In this document: positions 26,229 to 35,393 of the stretch, one piece after another
Position numbering within the stretch: position 1 is the first letter of the stretch
Layout of the letters: each line of letters begins with the position of its first letter
NCBI RefSeq assembly: GCF_002564105.1
Contig: NZ_PDBX01000002.1
Coordinates: 1-64,000, forward strand
Source: Collimonas sp. PA-H2
GTDB lineage: Bacteria; Pseudomonadota; Gammaproteobacteria; Burkholderiales; Burkholderiaceae_D
DNA length: 64,000 nt
Direction: 5' to 3'
Program-made: the position numbers and the translations under genes
Notes under the pieces: model-generated
What the model was told of the DNA's origin: nothing
The model's input: the letters and a program-made list of their open reading frames with translations, nothing else
Databases searched by the model: none

Positions 26229-26642
26229 TCAAATGCCATCGGGGCGTCGTCGCGGCGCTATCACCAACTCGTCGAAGCCTGAAACCGCATCCGGTTCGCG
26301 GACAAAACGATGTTCCGTCAATAGCGCCACCAGCAGCTCGGCTGTCGCGCGCACAATGCATCCGGGCGCTACGTGGCCACCCAGCACGCAACCTTGCGCA
26401 TCGGCTACCGTCATGTGGAGATGAGCGCCATCGACCGAGAGCGATCCGGCAAGTGTCAGTATCTCCAGGTCACCGCGAAGTTCGGTAGCTTGTTTTGCCC
26501 CGGCAAATCGCAGCTGTGCAAGGGATAAACTGCCAATACCCTGGAGCACAAAAGCGGCGCTGACGCCATGTTCGGTCAGTACAGCCTCCAGAACCGAGCG
26601 TAGATCCTGTCCGGGAGCGAGACGTAGAGGTAGGGTTTGCAT
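26229..26642 (-). CDS. PCC (DUF296) domain protein
   Basis: A 137-residue protein made of a single PCC/DUF296 domain: MQTLPLRLAPGQDLRSVLEA, VLQGIGSLSLAQLRFAG, and the signature DGAHLHMTVADAQGCVLGGHV with its HLH metal-ligand cluster and GGH. In plants and archaea this fold is attached to AT-hooks; bacterial stand-alone versions are of unknown role. An upstream ATG at 26651 is three residues longer and also possible. It lies divergently from the LysE-family gene. Confidence 0.85.
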   Translation of the reverse strand: MQTLPLRLAPGQDLRSVLEAVLTEHGVSAAFVLQGIGSLSLAQLRFAGAKQATELRGDLEILTLAGSLSVDGAHLHMTVADAQGCVLGGHVAPGCIVRATAELLVALLTEHRFVREPDAVSGFDELVIAPRRRPDGI

Positions 26643-26784
26643 GGGCAACATTACGCTTGATAGGCTTGGGAAAGATATTACATTGAATGGCGCATGACCG
26701 GAGCGCCCGCAGCGCTGATCGAGCAGGACGTGTAATATGCATTCGACCGGCATTTCCCGCCCGCCGTCCCAAGGAGACACGTCA

Positions 26785-27423
26785 ATGAGCCCGTTAGCCG
26801 CTATCGCAGCCATTCTTGCCGCATTATTGATCGGGGCGATGAGCCCGGGCCCAAGTTTTGTGATTGTTGCCAGGCATTCGATCGGCCTGTCGCGCCGTGA
26901 CGGCCTGGCCACCGCTGCCGCCATGGGGATAGGCGGAGTATTTTTCAGCGGCATTGCCCTGGTCGGGCTGTATACCTTGCTGGCAACCGTAGGATGGCTC
27001 TACATGGGCCTCAAGATAGCCGGCGGACTTTATCTGATTTACCTGGCGTCCAAAATCTGGCGCGGCGCGGCGGCCCCGCTGGCCCTGGACAGCGACCAGC
27101 CTGCAAGCGGCGGCAACGTGCGTAAATCTTTCTGGGTCGGCCTCAGTACCCAATTGAGCAATCCGAAGACTGCCGTTGCCTATGGCAGCATCTTTGCGGC
27201 CCTGCTTCCCCAGCACCCGCCCCTTTGGTGTTATTTCGCCCTGCCGCCGCTGGTTTTTGCGGTCGAAGCTGGCTGGTACACAGTCGTCGCCCTGTGTTTT
27301 TCCAGCAAACGGCCGCGTGAACTTTATTTGAAAGCCAAATCAAAGATCGACCGTGTCGCCGCCGGCGCCATCGCGGCTCTCGGGCTCAGGTTGCTGTTTA
27401 CCGCGCATAGGACCGGCATTTAA
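26785..27423 (+). CDS. LysE/RhtB-family amino-acid exporter
   Basis: A 212-residue membrane protein with six hydrophobic segments. The first helix ends GAMSPGPSFVIVARHSIGLSRRDGLA, the conserved N-terminal signature of the LysE/RhtB family, and the middle contains the LSNPKTAVAYGSIFAALLP block. AAGGAGA lies upstream of the ATG at 26785, which excludes the longer frame. It should export amino acids or derivatives such as homoserine lactone, threonine or lysine; the substrate is not predictable. A strong terminator follows. Confidence 0.88.
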   Translation: MSPLAAIAAILAALLIGAMSPGPSFVIVARHSIGLSRRDGLATAAAMGIGGVFFSGIALVGLYTLLATVGWLYMGLKIAGGLYLIYLASKIWRGAAAPLALDSDQPASGGNVRKSFWVGLSTQLSNPKTAVAYGSIFAALLPQHPPLWCYFALPPLVFAVEAGWYTVVALCFSSKRPRELYLKAKSKIDRVAAGAIAALGLRLLFTAHRTGI

Positions 27424-27438
27424 GTCGCTCCCATGAAA

Positions 27439-27460
27439 AAACCCGGAAATTTCCGGGTTT
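27439..27460. terminator. Bidirectional terminator between lysE-type and amine oxidase genes
   Basis: A perfect palindrome, AAACCCGGAAA / TTTCCGGGTTT, flanked by A residues on one side and T residues on the other, so it can terminate from both strands. It lies between two convergent genes. Confidence 0.85.
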
Positions 27461-27472
27461 TCCTTGCCTGAT

Positions 27473-29077
27473 TCAGGGATTATCTAATTTCTCCAACCCA
27501 AATTTCTCCAGCATCATATCCGCGGTTTGCAACGCCCCCTCGACCCAACCCTGTGCATCGGAATAGGCTTCGCCGCAAATATACAAGGGCTGCCGGCCGA
27601 TCGGCTGGATGATCTTTTGTTTCACTTCCCAGCTCTTTACGCCGATGTTCCAGCTATTCCAGCCGCCGCCGAAGGGATCATCACCCCAATCGCGGAAACA
27701 GGCATCTTGCACCTTAGGGGTATAACTCAAGCCATGCATGGTCGCCAGCTGGCGCGCCACTTCGGTAACCATGCGGTATGGCGCCTGGTGCTGGTCCCAC
27801 TCCAGTTCCGGATTCGGTTTGCGGTTTTCGGCCACAAACGGTTCACTCACTTTGGCGACAGACTGTCCCCTGGCCTTGTGTTGATGCCTCTGCGGCCGCA
27901 AGCCATCCCAGAATCCGGTGTTGTCGCCGTCGTCATAACTGGCTAACAACATGGCGGGGCCAGTCTTGACGGGCGCGCCATCGCTTTTCGGCCAGTAATA
28001 GGTTTGCCGCACCGGAATATCAGTCACGCTGCGGCCGGCTTCCACCGACACCACGCTGCCGTCAGGCTTGCTATACCCGGCTGCGCGCCACCATGGATTG
28101 GCATAGGTGGTAAATAATTTAAACAGCGGACGCGGCGTGACGGAAGCGATCAAGCCGCTGATTTCCTGCAGGATCGGGCTGCTGTCAGCGAGCAGATCCA
28201 GCGAGCGGCGCGGCATGGCCAGGATCACGGAATTGGCGCGGACCGACTTGCCGTCGGCCTGGAATTCAACTGCGCCATCCAGACTTGCAAGCGCCGACAC
28301 GCTGCTGTTTAAACGTACCTCGCCACCTGCCTCGGTGAATAATTTTGCCAGAACCCGGGGCACTTCCTGGAAGCCTTTGGTGAACCCCTTGTAAACAGGC
28401 TGAACGCCGAAGTCAGACAAATACCAGGGGATGGCATCGGCGGCGTTCCAATTGCTCATGGTGGAGTCATACCCGCCCGCATCCAATGAATATTGATACG
28501 ATTCGCCGTTAATGACGCGCATCAGCACGTTCCAGAATCCCTGTTGATACAGAGGTTTGCCGGAGAAACTGGCTTGCTGCGCCATTTCGCGACGCTGGTC
28601 TTCGGTGAGATCCGGATTGGTAATGCCCGGCACAATCTGCTCAATTGCATTGATCATGACGGAACCGGCGGTTTGCCCATGATTCGGAAAACCGAGCCGG
28701 TACGGCACCTTGTCCGGATTGGTAGTGAAGTCAGACAAGCGCAAATAAACGCCGCGCAGATAGGCGATGTTTTGCGCTTCGTCAACCGGGAAGGGATACA
28801 ACTTGATTTGCTCGCTATCCGGCAGCAAGTTATTCAGCGCATCGATCAGGGTGCTGATCAGCGGTTGTACTTTGGGCAGAATCCGCATGCCGCCCAGTTC
28901 CGCCACCATATCGGGAATGCCGGGCGGCGTTATCGACAGCAAGCGGCCGCCTATATGATCGTTTCCTTCGAACACCACGATTTTTTGTTTCGGGTTGGCT
29001 TGTTTCAGCCGCCACGCGCTATATACGCCAGAAACTCCGCCGCCGACGATGGCGATATCAATTTTTTCATCTGCCAT
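27473..29077 (-). CDS. Flavin monoamine oxidase family protein (L-amino-acid oxidase-like)
   Basis: A 534-residue flavoenzyme. The FAD-binding Rossmann motif is IDIAIVGGGVSGVYSAWRL at residues 6-24, then the GG doublet HIGGRLLS at 42-49 and, near the C-terminus, the second FAD contact ICGEAYSDAQGWVEGALQTA. No signal peptide. Members oxidise primary amines or amino acids to imines with release of hydrogen peroxide. The ThDP enzyme gene lies 114 bases upstream on the same strand, so the two may be one unit in which the 2-oxo acid made here could be the substrate of the partner. The substrate is not determined. Confidence 0.85.
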   Translation of the reverse strand: MADEKIDIAIVGGGVSGVYSAWRLKQANPKQKIVVFEGNDHIGGRLLSITPPGIPDMVAELGGMRILPKVQPLISTLIDALNNLLPDSEQIKLYPFPVDEAQNIAYLRGVYLRLSDFTTNPDKVPYRLGFPNHGQTAGSVMINAIEQIVPGITNPDLTEDQRREMAQQASFSGKPLYQQGFWNVLMRVINGESYQYSLDAGGYDSTMSNWNAADAIPWYLSDFGVQPVYKGFTKGFQEVPRVLAKLFTEAGGEVRLNSSVSALASLDGAVEFQADGKSVRANSVILAMPRRSLDLLADSSPILQEISGLIASVTPRPLFKLFTTYANPWWRAAGYSKPDGSVVSVEAGRSVTDIPVRQTYYWPKSDGAPVKTGPAMLLASYDDGDNTGFWDGLRPQRHQHKARGQSVAKVSEPFVAENRKPNPELEWDQHQAPYRMVTEVARQLATMHGLSYTPKVQDACFRDWGDDPFGGGWNSWNIGVKSWEVKQKIIQPIGRQPLYICGEAYSDAQGWVEGALQTADMMLEKFGLEKLDNP

Positions 29078-29191
29078 GATGCATATCCCCTTTTTTTTTC
29101 AAGTAAATGGAAGAACGAATCCCTGGAGGCAGCTGGACAACATGCCGAAACCCGGCTGCCCTCTGGGTACCGCATTTGCTGCCGACGCTGC

Positions 29192-31129
29192 TTAGAAAAT
29201 CACCGGTGTATTCTGATTGTCGCCAGGCCTCACGTCAGCGAGCAGCTGTCCTTGCTGATGGAACAGATTCAAGGCGGGCTGCAGCGGGGCTCTTGTTTGT
29301 CTTGCTTGTTTGCCGGCGTCGTCGTCCGTACTGGGCGGCGGCGGCGGATTCTGGGCGGTACGCATATCCAGAATATAAGCCTGCTGATGCTGCAGGACAT
29401 GATCCATGCCGCGACGCACGGCTGCTTTGACGCCTTCCGGATTATCGACCACTTCACCGCTCAGGCCGCCCAGCGCTTTTGCAATGGCGACAAAATCCAT
29501 TACCGGACTTTGTATGCGCAGATAAGAGGGGTCCGTATTGTTGTCTTTGGGATGCCATTCATAGCCTGGCGCGTTTCCATACGCTGCTACCAGCTGTTGC
29601 AAGCCGTTTTGCAGGGTATGGTATTCATGATTATTGGTGATGATGTACAGCACCGCCAATTTGCGATGCGCCGCAGTCCACCAGGTTTGCGGATAAAACA
29701 GCGACGAACCGTCGCCCACCGCCGCCACCACAAACTCGGCATCGATCTGTTGCCAGCCTTGCGGGCTTAGCTTGATGCCGAGCGACGCCGGCATCGACCA
29801 GCCCAGCGAACCGCCGCCGACGCAGTAATAACTGATCGGTGCCGCGCCTTCCGTACCGAACGGCAGCAGGTACTGGAACGGTGCGGGATCGGAAACCGCC
29901 TCGTGCACATAGACAAATTTCCGGTTCAGATTGCGTTGCTTGATTTCTTCACGCAAAGCCTGGGCAATGACTACCGCCAAAATATTCGGCGCCGCCAGTG
30001 CTTCAACAAAATACTTGTCCCACTGCACCCGCCGCTGCGCCGCCAGCACGGCCAATTTCGCATTGCGGGCGGCGGCCGCTGCAGACGGAGCGCTGCCTAC
30101 CTGCGCATTGATCAGCGGCAGCGTAGCTTTAATGTCGCCAAACACTGCCGCTTCGCCATAATAATTTTTGCCTATATCCCAAATATTATTACTGAGGTAA
30201 ACCTGTCTGACAGCTGGGGGAATCAGAGCGCCGTCCGAATATTTAAAAATCGTGATCTGCGCCTGGTTGCTGAAACCGCACAGAAATGCCACGTCATGAT
30301 CCTTGAATACATTTTGCACGCCGGCTTGGGTACCCGGCAGCTCACCCTGCCAATGACTATCGTCATTCGGGAAATTCGCCACGGCGCTGAAGGTTTGCAG
30401 CAATACGGGCGCCCCGATCAGCTCCGCCATTTGCTGCAGTTCCGGCCAGGCGTTGGCGTAGCCGACCGCATCGCCGGCGATGATGATGGGATTTCTTGCT
30501 TCTTTGAGCGCATTGGCAAGCTGGGTAATCGACTCCGCTGCGCCGGTGAAGTGCGGTGAAATACGCGTCACGCCTTTGATCTTGTCGTCGGCGCCGATTT
30601 CGCGCATGGTGAACTCCCACGGAATCGATACGAACACCGGGCCGTTCGGCGCCGCCATCGCTTCTTTAAAAGCCCGTTGCAGTACCAGCGGAAGTTCCTC
30701 GGCGGCGCGCACTTCATGCGCCCATTTGGTGTATTGCCTGGCTAAATCGACCAGATTGGATGCCAGCAGCGGTTCCTGTGTCACCAGCTCATTTTGCTGT
30801 TGGCAGCATAAAATCACCAGCGGCACCTGCGAGCGTGAAGCATTGAACAAATTACCGATGCTGTGTGCAATACCCGGCGTGACGTGTACCACCAGCACCC
30901 CAGGCAAACCGGTCATGCGCGCAGACCCCATTGCCGCACCGAGTGCGATGTTTTCATGCAGGCACTCGATGTACTCCACCTTGTTTTTCGGGTAGGAGGT
31001 GCCATCGATAATTGGAATCTCGTTGGTTCCCGGCACACCGAAAATATAGTGAATGCCAAGTTCGCTCAAGATGTCGAAAACATAGTCGCGCGCCCAGCGC
31101 GTCGGCGCCTGCCCAAGCTTATCCGCCAT
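29192..31129 (-). CDS. Thiamine diphosphate-dependent enzyme (decarboxylase/synthase superfamily)
   Basis: A 645-residue ThDP enzyme, about 80-100 residues longer than usual. The PYR-domain catalytic Glu is E59 (CLHENIALGAAMG). The ThDP/Mg motif GDG at 472-474 is separated by 24 residues from NN at 499-500, as expected. The PP domain ends near 620, leaving a low-complexity tail (PPPPPSTDDDAGKQ) and a short extension. The superfamily includes acetolactate synthase, benzoylformate and indolepyruvate decarboxylases. The sequence does not fix the substrate. A conserved promoter-like element lies about 260 bases upstream. Confidence 0.87.
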   Translation of the reverse strand: MADKLGQAPTRWARDYVFDILSELGIHYIFGVPGTNEIPIIDGTSYPKNKVEYIECLHENIALGAAMGSARMTGLPGVLVVHVTPGIAHSIGNLFNASRSQVPLVILCCQQQNELVTQEPLLASNLVDLARQYTKWAHEVRAAEELPLVLQRAFKEAMAAPNGPVFVSIPWEFTMREIGADDKIKGVTRISPHFTGAAESITQLANALKEARNPIIIAGDAVGYANAWPELQQMAELIGAPVLLQTFSAVANFPNDDSHWQGELPGTQAGVQNVFKDHDVAFLCGFSNQAQITIFKYSDGALIPPAVRQVYLSNNIWDIGKNYYGEAAVFGDIKATLPLINAQVGSAPSAAAAARNAKLAVLAAQRRVQWDKYFVEALAAPNILAVVIAQALREEIKQRNLNRKFVYVHEAVSDPAPFQYLLPFGTEGAAPISYYCVGGGSLGWSMPASLGIKLSPQGWQQIDAEFVVAAVGDGSSLFYPQTWWTAAHRKLAVLYIITNNHEYHTLQNGLQQLVAAYGNAPGYEWHPKDNNTDPSYLRIQSPVMDFVAIAKALGGLSGEVVDNPEGVKAAVRRGMDHVLQHQQAYILDMRTAQNPPPPPSTDDDAGKQARQTRAPLQPALNLFHQQGQLLADVRPGDNQNTPVIF

Positions 31130-31389
31130 TTGTTCCCCCTATTTAGACTAAGTTATCCAGCTAAGAAATGAACGGACCGCACATGCATCTATCCCTGCCG
31201 TTCAAGCGATGACAGCCTGCCCTGCTTCTTTGTCTCAATACCGTGATGAACTGTTGGCAAAGCTCCCCGCCGATCCGTGGGCAGTGTCCACGAATATCGG
31301 CAGACACAATCCTCTCGTTCGTCAACTGCGCCGCTATCGTAGCGGAGATGTAGTCAGGCGATGAATGAAGGGGACGGGAAGCGATGCAG

Positions 31390-31438
31390 GCAATTGTATG
31401 CCTGTATTTCCACAGGGAAACCTGCCACAATTGATAGG
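31390..31438 (-). promoter_or_regulatory. Promoter-like element, copy 1 (upstream of the ThDP gene)
   Basis: On the minus strand: CCTATCAATTGTGGCAGGTT followed by TCC, then a 17-base spacer and TACAATTGC. The downstream TACAAT resembles a -10 box. Copy 2 at 32022-32070 has the same blocks at exactly the same spacing, although the spacer sequences differ. This points to a shared regulator or sigma factor for the two transcription units. Confidence 0.55.
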
Positions 31439-31548
31439 TGGACAATCTTTGATATTGTGCTTCTCCGAAGAGCAATCACATAGAGGCAATGGCAGTGCTA
31501 AGAAAGCATCCATGCCCCGTTCGCTACAAGGGCCTTGCACTGCAGTGC

Positions 31549-31920
31549 CTACCCCGCCGTGACCTTGAGCACCAGCTCAGGCGAAGTCAGCTCCGCCTTC
31601 CTGGCGGTGATTACGCTGTAATCGAGCGTCAACGAACCGCCGGCCAGTCGATCCAGCAGATTCTTCGGCACCACAAAGCGCAGCGGCCGATTGATGTCTG
31701 AACTCAAAACATCCCGGCTTTCGATATAAGAATACGGCGTTGCGTCAGCCGCGCGCGCCAGCCAGTTCAGTCGTACTACGTCGCCAGCGCTCATGCCCGG
31801 GTAGGCCGCGATCTCGACCGTCGCACCGGCAGCCGGTATATGAGCCAGATCTAATTTCTCCCCCACGCCTTCGAGCACCAGCGGCTTAGGGAACGTGGGC
31901 GACATCGGGTCATGGCTCAT
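31549..31920 (-). CDS. Hypothetical protein (123 aa)
   Basis: A 123-residue protein with a beta-sandwich-like pattern (alternating strands, PFPKPLVLEG; VEIAAYPGMSAGDVVRLNWLAR; LRFVVPKNLLDRLAGGSLTLDYSVIT). Similar modules occur in large bacterial surface proteins of Pseudomonas and relatives as repeated Ig-like units, but here it stands alone without a signal peptide. No function is assigned. It lies upstream of the ThDP/amine oxidase pair and shares the promoter-like element with it, so it may belong to the same regulon. Confidence 0.6.
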   Translation of the reverse strand: MSHDPMSPTFPKPLVLEGVGEKLDLAHIPAAGATVEIAAYPGMSAGDVVRLNWLARAADATPYSYIESRDVLSSDINRPLRFVVPKNLLDRLAGGSLTLDYSVITARKAELTSPELVLKVTAG

Positions 31921-32021
31921 GGCGGTACTCCGGAAAAAGAGACGGACAACAGGTTCCGCAGGTCAAGCAAGCGGACTTGCTGCTACGGGACGATTGACAG
32001 CGGCGATGATGGCTAAGCCGC

Positions 32022-32070
32022 GCAATTGTAAGTTGTTATCTATACGCGGAAACCTGTCAGAATTGATAGG
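32022..32070 (-). promoter_or_regulatory. Promoter-like element, copy 2 (upstream of the 31549 gene)
   Basis: On the minus strand: CCTATCAATTCTGACAGGTT, then TCC, a spacer, and TACAATTGC at the same distance as in copy 1. It lies about 100 bases before the start codon of the 123-residue gene. Confidence 0.55.
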
Positions 32071-32213
32071 CCGCGCCAGGTATCGGCGAGCGCATCCCTG
32101 CAGTCTGGCGCCTCAAGCCAAACCGGATATTGGACGGTTTTGATCCGTGCAACCGTTCTTGGCTTGAGAAGACAGGTGAACATACACAGCACATTAACCA
32201 AACCGTTTTAAAT

Positions 32214-32768
32214 CTATGCCGCCAATTCAATGTAATCCTTGGGCACGGCCTCGGTTAACCAGACACCATTCTGCGACAGATAAAACCTGTGGCCATCGTC
32301 GTGCATTGCCTTTGCCTGGATTATCAACACTCTCGGACTGCCGTGGCGAGTACCGACAGCGATGGCTGTCGTTTCGTCAGTGGACATATGGACGTGCTGC
32401 CGCGCCTGAGGCAACAGCCCTTGCTCCAGAATCGCGGCAAGGAAGCGGCTGGCTGTGCCATGGAACAACAACGTCGGCGGCAGCTGCAGCTGCAGCGCCA
32501 GGTCGATATCAACAGAATGCCCCTGATTTGCCCTGATCCGCATTCCGTCATCGCTGATAGCGAAGCGCTTCTTGTCGCTGGTGGCGACAATTTCATCGAG
32601 CAAGGCGCGATCAAGCCGGGCTCCATGCGCACTGGCCCGTATCAATAACTCGTCGATGCCAGCCCAGCCGGATGCATCCAGGACAAGGCCGATGGTCTCC
32701 GGAGCATGGCGCAAGACCAGGCTTAAGAACTTGCTGCTGGCGGTCAGGCGTCCCTTGTTTTCAGTCAT
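32214..32768 (-). CDS. kptA: RNA 2'-phosphotransferase (Tpt1/KptA family)
   Basis: A 184-residue protein of the Tpt1/KptA family. The N-terminal winged-helix part contains [17 protein letters not shown], with the conserved Arg-His, and the C-terminal ADP-ribosyltransferase-like part contains [29 protein letters not shown]. In eukaryotes the enzyme removes the splice-junction 2'-phosphate from tRNA using NAD+. Bacteria lack that splicing pathway, so the bacterial role is unresolved. No tRNA-splicing or RNA-repair gene is adjacent. It is probably monocistronic. Confidence 0.93.
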   Translation of the reverse strand: MTENKGRLTASSKFLSLVLRHAPETIGLVLDASGWAGIDELLIRASAHGARLDRALLDEIVATSDKKRFAISDDGMRIRANQGHSVDIDLALQLQLPPTLLFHGTASRFLAAILEQGLLPQARQHVHMSTDETTAIAVGTRHGSPRVLIIQAKAMHDDGHRFYLSQNGVWLTEAVPKDYIELAA

Positions 32769-32885
32769 ATTTACTCCTTTGGCGGCTACGCTGCTAGCGA
32801 CACGCTAGATCATCCAGCCCGTCTGCTTTACATTACTTATCGACGCGGCTTCAGCGCATCATCAGCGGCTGATAACACAGCGGGT

Positions 32886-33773
32886 TCACTCAAGCCGCCA
32901 GACATATTGCATTCTCGTAGTGGATGCCACCGGCACGCCGTCTGCCATGGCAGGTTTGAAGCGACAAGAAAACCAGGCGTTTAACGTAGCGCTATCCAGA
33001 CCGATGAAACCGCTACTTCTTTCGACAAAAGCATCTGCTACGTAGCCTTTGGCGTCGATGAACAATTTCACTGTAACGGTTCCCTCTTCCTCATTACGCA
33101 ACGAGCGTCTTGGATATTCCGGCTTCTCGCAGCCCTCTGATGAGACATTCGCGCTGTAGTCGCGGATAGCGCCATTTTTTAAAGCAACCCGGTCGTACCG
33201 AAGCGGCATGACAGCTTTTTGAAAGCCCTTATCCGCAATCAGATTCGTCAGCAAGCTCTGAACCGCGCCCACATAGTTGCGGCCCGCGGCGGAGATCGCC
33301 ATCGTGTCGCTGAAAGAAGGCTCCCATTGTTTTTCTCCGGTGACGACCTTGTCGAATGCCTTGTAGCCTTCTCGCATCACGAAGATATGGGCACTGATTC
33401 TGGCGACATTGTCGCTGGACGGCGCCACATCCAGCGAGTTTTCCAAAAGCTCTCCGCTGATAATCACTTTCGATGCGCCGTCAAGCTTCCCGGCTCTCTC
33501 TACTTCAGCTTGCAGCGCTGCCTTCAGGTACTCTGCATAGGAATCGTTGTAAGGCGAACTGTAGGGAGCGCCCCGGACTGTCAGTTTATCCAAGGCTTCG
33601 CTCTTCGCTATGAACTGGCCCAGCGCCAGCTTATTGCCCGGACGGGTTTTCAATGCCCATACGTTGTCGTTGCTGTGCTGATAGGCTGGCGCTGTTGAGA
33701 CTGAGGCGCATCCTGTCAGCGACAGCAGCACGGCGCCGATGCCAGCCAACGCAGTTGCACGAACCAGTGTCAT
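32886..33773 (-). CDS. Lipoprotein with C-terminal TonB-like domain
   Basis: A 295-residue protein starting at 33773 (MTLVRATALAGIGAVLLSLTGC), with lipobox SLTGC. The longer frame to 33857 adds no recognisable feature. The central region resembles lipoproteins with an ABC_trans_aux-like fold. The C-terminal 80 residues have the TonB C-terminal pattern: CEKPEYPRRSLRNEEEGTVTV, LFIDAKGYVADAFVERSSG and a final YVWRLE. Such domains bind TonB boxes or peptidoglycan-associated partners. No transporter is adjacent. The role is not known. Confidence 0.75.
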   Translation of the reverse strand: MTLVRATALAGIGAVLLSLTGCASVSTAPAYQHSNDNVWALKTRPGNKLALGQFIAKSEALDKLTVRGAPYSSPYNDSYAEYLKAALQAEVERAGKLDGASKVIISGELLENSLDVAPSSDNVARISAHIFVMREGYKAFDKVVTGEKQWEPSFSDTMAISAAGRNYVGAVQSLLTNLIADKGFQKAVMPLRYDRVALKNGAIRDYSANVSSEGCEKPEYPRRSLRNEEEGTVTVKLFIDAKGYVADAFVERSSGFIGLDSATLNAWFSCRFKPAMADGVPVASTTRMQYVWRLE

Positions 33774-34280
33774 GCAAACGCCAGCAATCTCCTTAAGACT
33801 CACGCTAAATGGGCGAGAGAGTAGAAGCAAACAGCTCTTGCCGGTAATAAACTGCATGAAGACTTCCTTTACGTTCTAACAATATGGTTTGCTTAAATAC
33901 ATATATGCATGGCAAGTTAAATTGCCATAGGTGCAATTCTAAATTGTAAAGAAAATATTGGGGAGAAGAAATGAAATTAAATGTTGATTTACAACTTACC
34001 TGCATGGAGGGGCCACATTGAAGAATGTAACGATAGTCCGCTTCCACCCCATAGGCGACATAATGGATTCGCATCCTCAACGAGCGGTGGCTTACTACCA
34101 GGTATTTGCAGGTATCCAATGTCGCGTGGGGATAAGCTGTGGATCTGAGCGGCTCCTATCAAGAAACCAGTGCGGCCGTCAAAGCGGAGAAATGCGTCAA
34201 CAAAAGTTGTCCAGCACACTTATGCGGAAGCGCTACCTCCATAAGTTAGACCGACATACAAAAATCGGGAGAGATGAATC
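33774..34280. other. Gene-free region holding a possible integron core site
   Basis: About 500 AT-rich bases without a supportable gene. GTTAGAC at 34245-34251 matches the attC/attI core consensus GTTRRRY and could mark the left end of the cassette that carries the next gene. A full attC fold to its left is not convincing. Confidence 0.35.
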
Positions 34281-34919
34281 ATGACCAAGATCTTCGTAAA
34301 CATCGGACTTAGCCTCGACGGCTACATGGTACCGGAAGGGATGACTCTGGAGAATTGGGAGAAGCCTGAGTATAAGAATTGGGGCGCCAAGTGGGGTGCG
34401 CTCATGGGCTGGATCCTTAATCAGCAATACTTTCGCGAGAACCTCAAGCTCGGACCAGGGGGCGAAACCGGTCCGGTCAATGACATGCTTCGTAACACCA
34501 CGGAGCGCATCGGCGCCAACATCATGGGCAAGCGAATGTTCGACGTCGGCGAGCGCGCTTGGCCAGAGGAGGCTCCATTTCACACTCCGGTATACGTTCT
34601 TACCCACGAGAAGCGCGAACCTTGGGTCCGCCCGGGCGGGACGACGTTCTACTTTGTCAACGACGGCCCGGAGAGTGCCCTCGAGCAGGCTCGGGAATCT
34701 GCGGGTCGTCGCGATATTCGCATTGCGGGCGGCGCGGATGCGATTCAGCAATACTTGAACCTCGGTGTCATCGATGAACTGGAAATCGCCTTGGCGCCGG
34801 TGCTCTTCGGCGGTGGGAGACGTCTCTTTGAGAACCTGCACGAACCGGCTCCGAGCTTCCGGATTGACAAGGTGCTTGAAGGTCCAGCTGCAACACACTT
34901 GCGTTACGTGCGTGACTAG
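34281..34919 (+). CDS. RibD C-terminal / dihydrofolate-reductase-like protein
   Basis: A 212-residue protein with the DHFR-like fold of the RibD C-terminal domain: VNIGLSLDGYMVPEG at the N-terminus, RIGANIMGKRMFDVGE, HTPVYVLTHE, and IRIAGGADAIQQYLNLGVID...LAPVLFGGGRRLFE at the end. Such proteins reduce a pteridine or deazaflavin substrate with NADPH; the exact substrate is unknown, and it is not a classical trimethoprim-resistance DfrA. The stop codon is directly followed by an attC-like site. This family is common among integron cassettes. Confidence 0.85.
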   Translation: MTKIFVNIGLSLDGYMVPEGMTLENWEKPEYKNWGAKWGALMGWILNQQYFRENLKLGPGGETGPVNDMLRNTTERIGANIMGKRMFDVGERAWPEEAPFHTPVYVLTHEKREPWVRPGGTTFYFVNDGPESALEQARESAGRRDIRIAGGADAIQQYLNLGVIDELEIALAPVLFGGGRRLFENLHEPAPSFRIDKVLEGPAATHLRYVRD

Positions 34920-34920
34920 A

Positions 34921-34991
34921 GGCGGCCCAACAACCGGTTGCAGCGGACATCCGCTGCTCGCCCCCGCAGCTGAACCGGAGCGTTCGACGCC
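34921..34991 (+). repeat. attC-like recombination site
   Basis: It begins with GGCGGCCCAACAACCGGTT and ends with AACCGGAGCGTTCGACGCC. R' is GCCCAAC at 34925-34931 and R'' is GTTCGAC at 34982-34988, with paired CCGGTT / AACCGG boxes between and a central imperfect stem (GCAGCGGAC ... CCGCAGC) with an extra base. Length (about 71 bases), symmetry and position immediately after a stop codon are typical of a 59-base element. R'' differs from GTTRRRY at one position. Confidence 0.6.
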
Positions 34992-35049
34992 AACAGGAGT
35001 AGCCAGATTCACACGGCCGACTAGCCTCTAGCCATCTGAAACACCCCGC

Positions 35050-35286
35050 TCAAAAGGCGGATGCTGCGAAGTATCGCTCACCACACATATGGAGCGGCAA
35101 TGGGGCGCCGACGATTGCGCCATCGCCGTTGCTGCCGAGATAAATCGCAGTACCACCAATAAGTTCAGAACCATTGAAAACGGAATCTTCAGTGGCCCAT
35201 ACCCCAACGTATTGGGCAGGTAATACATCGGCGGCCTTCGCCGAAAGCGCACAAAGCATAATGACGACAATGGTGAGTATTTTCAT
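35050..35286 (-). CDS. Small exported protein, possibly truncated
   Basis: A 78-residue frame starting MKILTIVVIMLCALSAKA, a good signal peptide, followed by ADVLPAQYVGVWATEDSVF and a glycine-rich strand region. It stops after GERYFAASAF, just short of the attC-like site. It looks like the N-terminal half of a longer protein whose end has been lost, perhaps when the cassette was inserted or deleted. No family recognised. Confidence 0.4.
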   Translation of the reverse strand: MKILTIVVIMLCALSAKAADVLPAQYVGVWATEDSVFNGSELIGGTAIYLGSNGDGAIVGAPLPLHMCGERYFAASAF

Positions 35287-35393
35287 AATCGGGTAGTTGA
35301 CGGGTTGCATCCTAAATTTTTGTCAATGCTACATCGGATTGCCATCTAGCTCCACCGACGGCTATTGACCGGGAGCGGACCGATTCGATCAAC

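Noticed and set aside
34160..34251. Possible complete attC site upstream of the RibD-like gene
   Set aside because: Only the GTTAGAC core is convincing; no matching R' box or paired arms could be drawn to its left.
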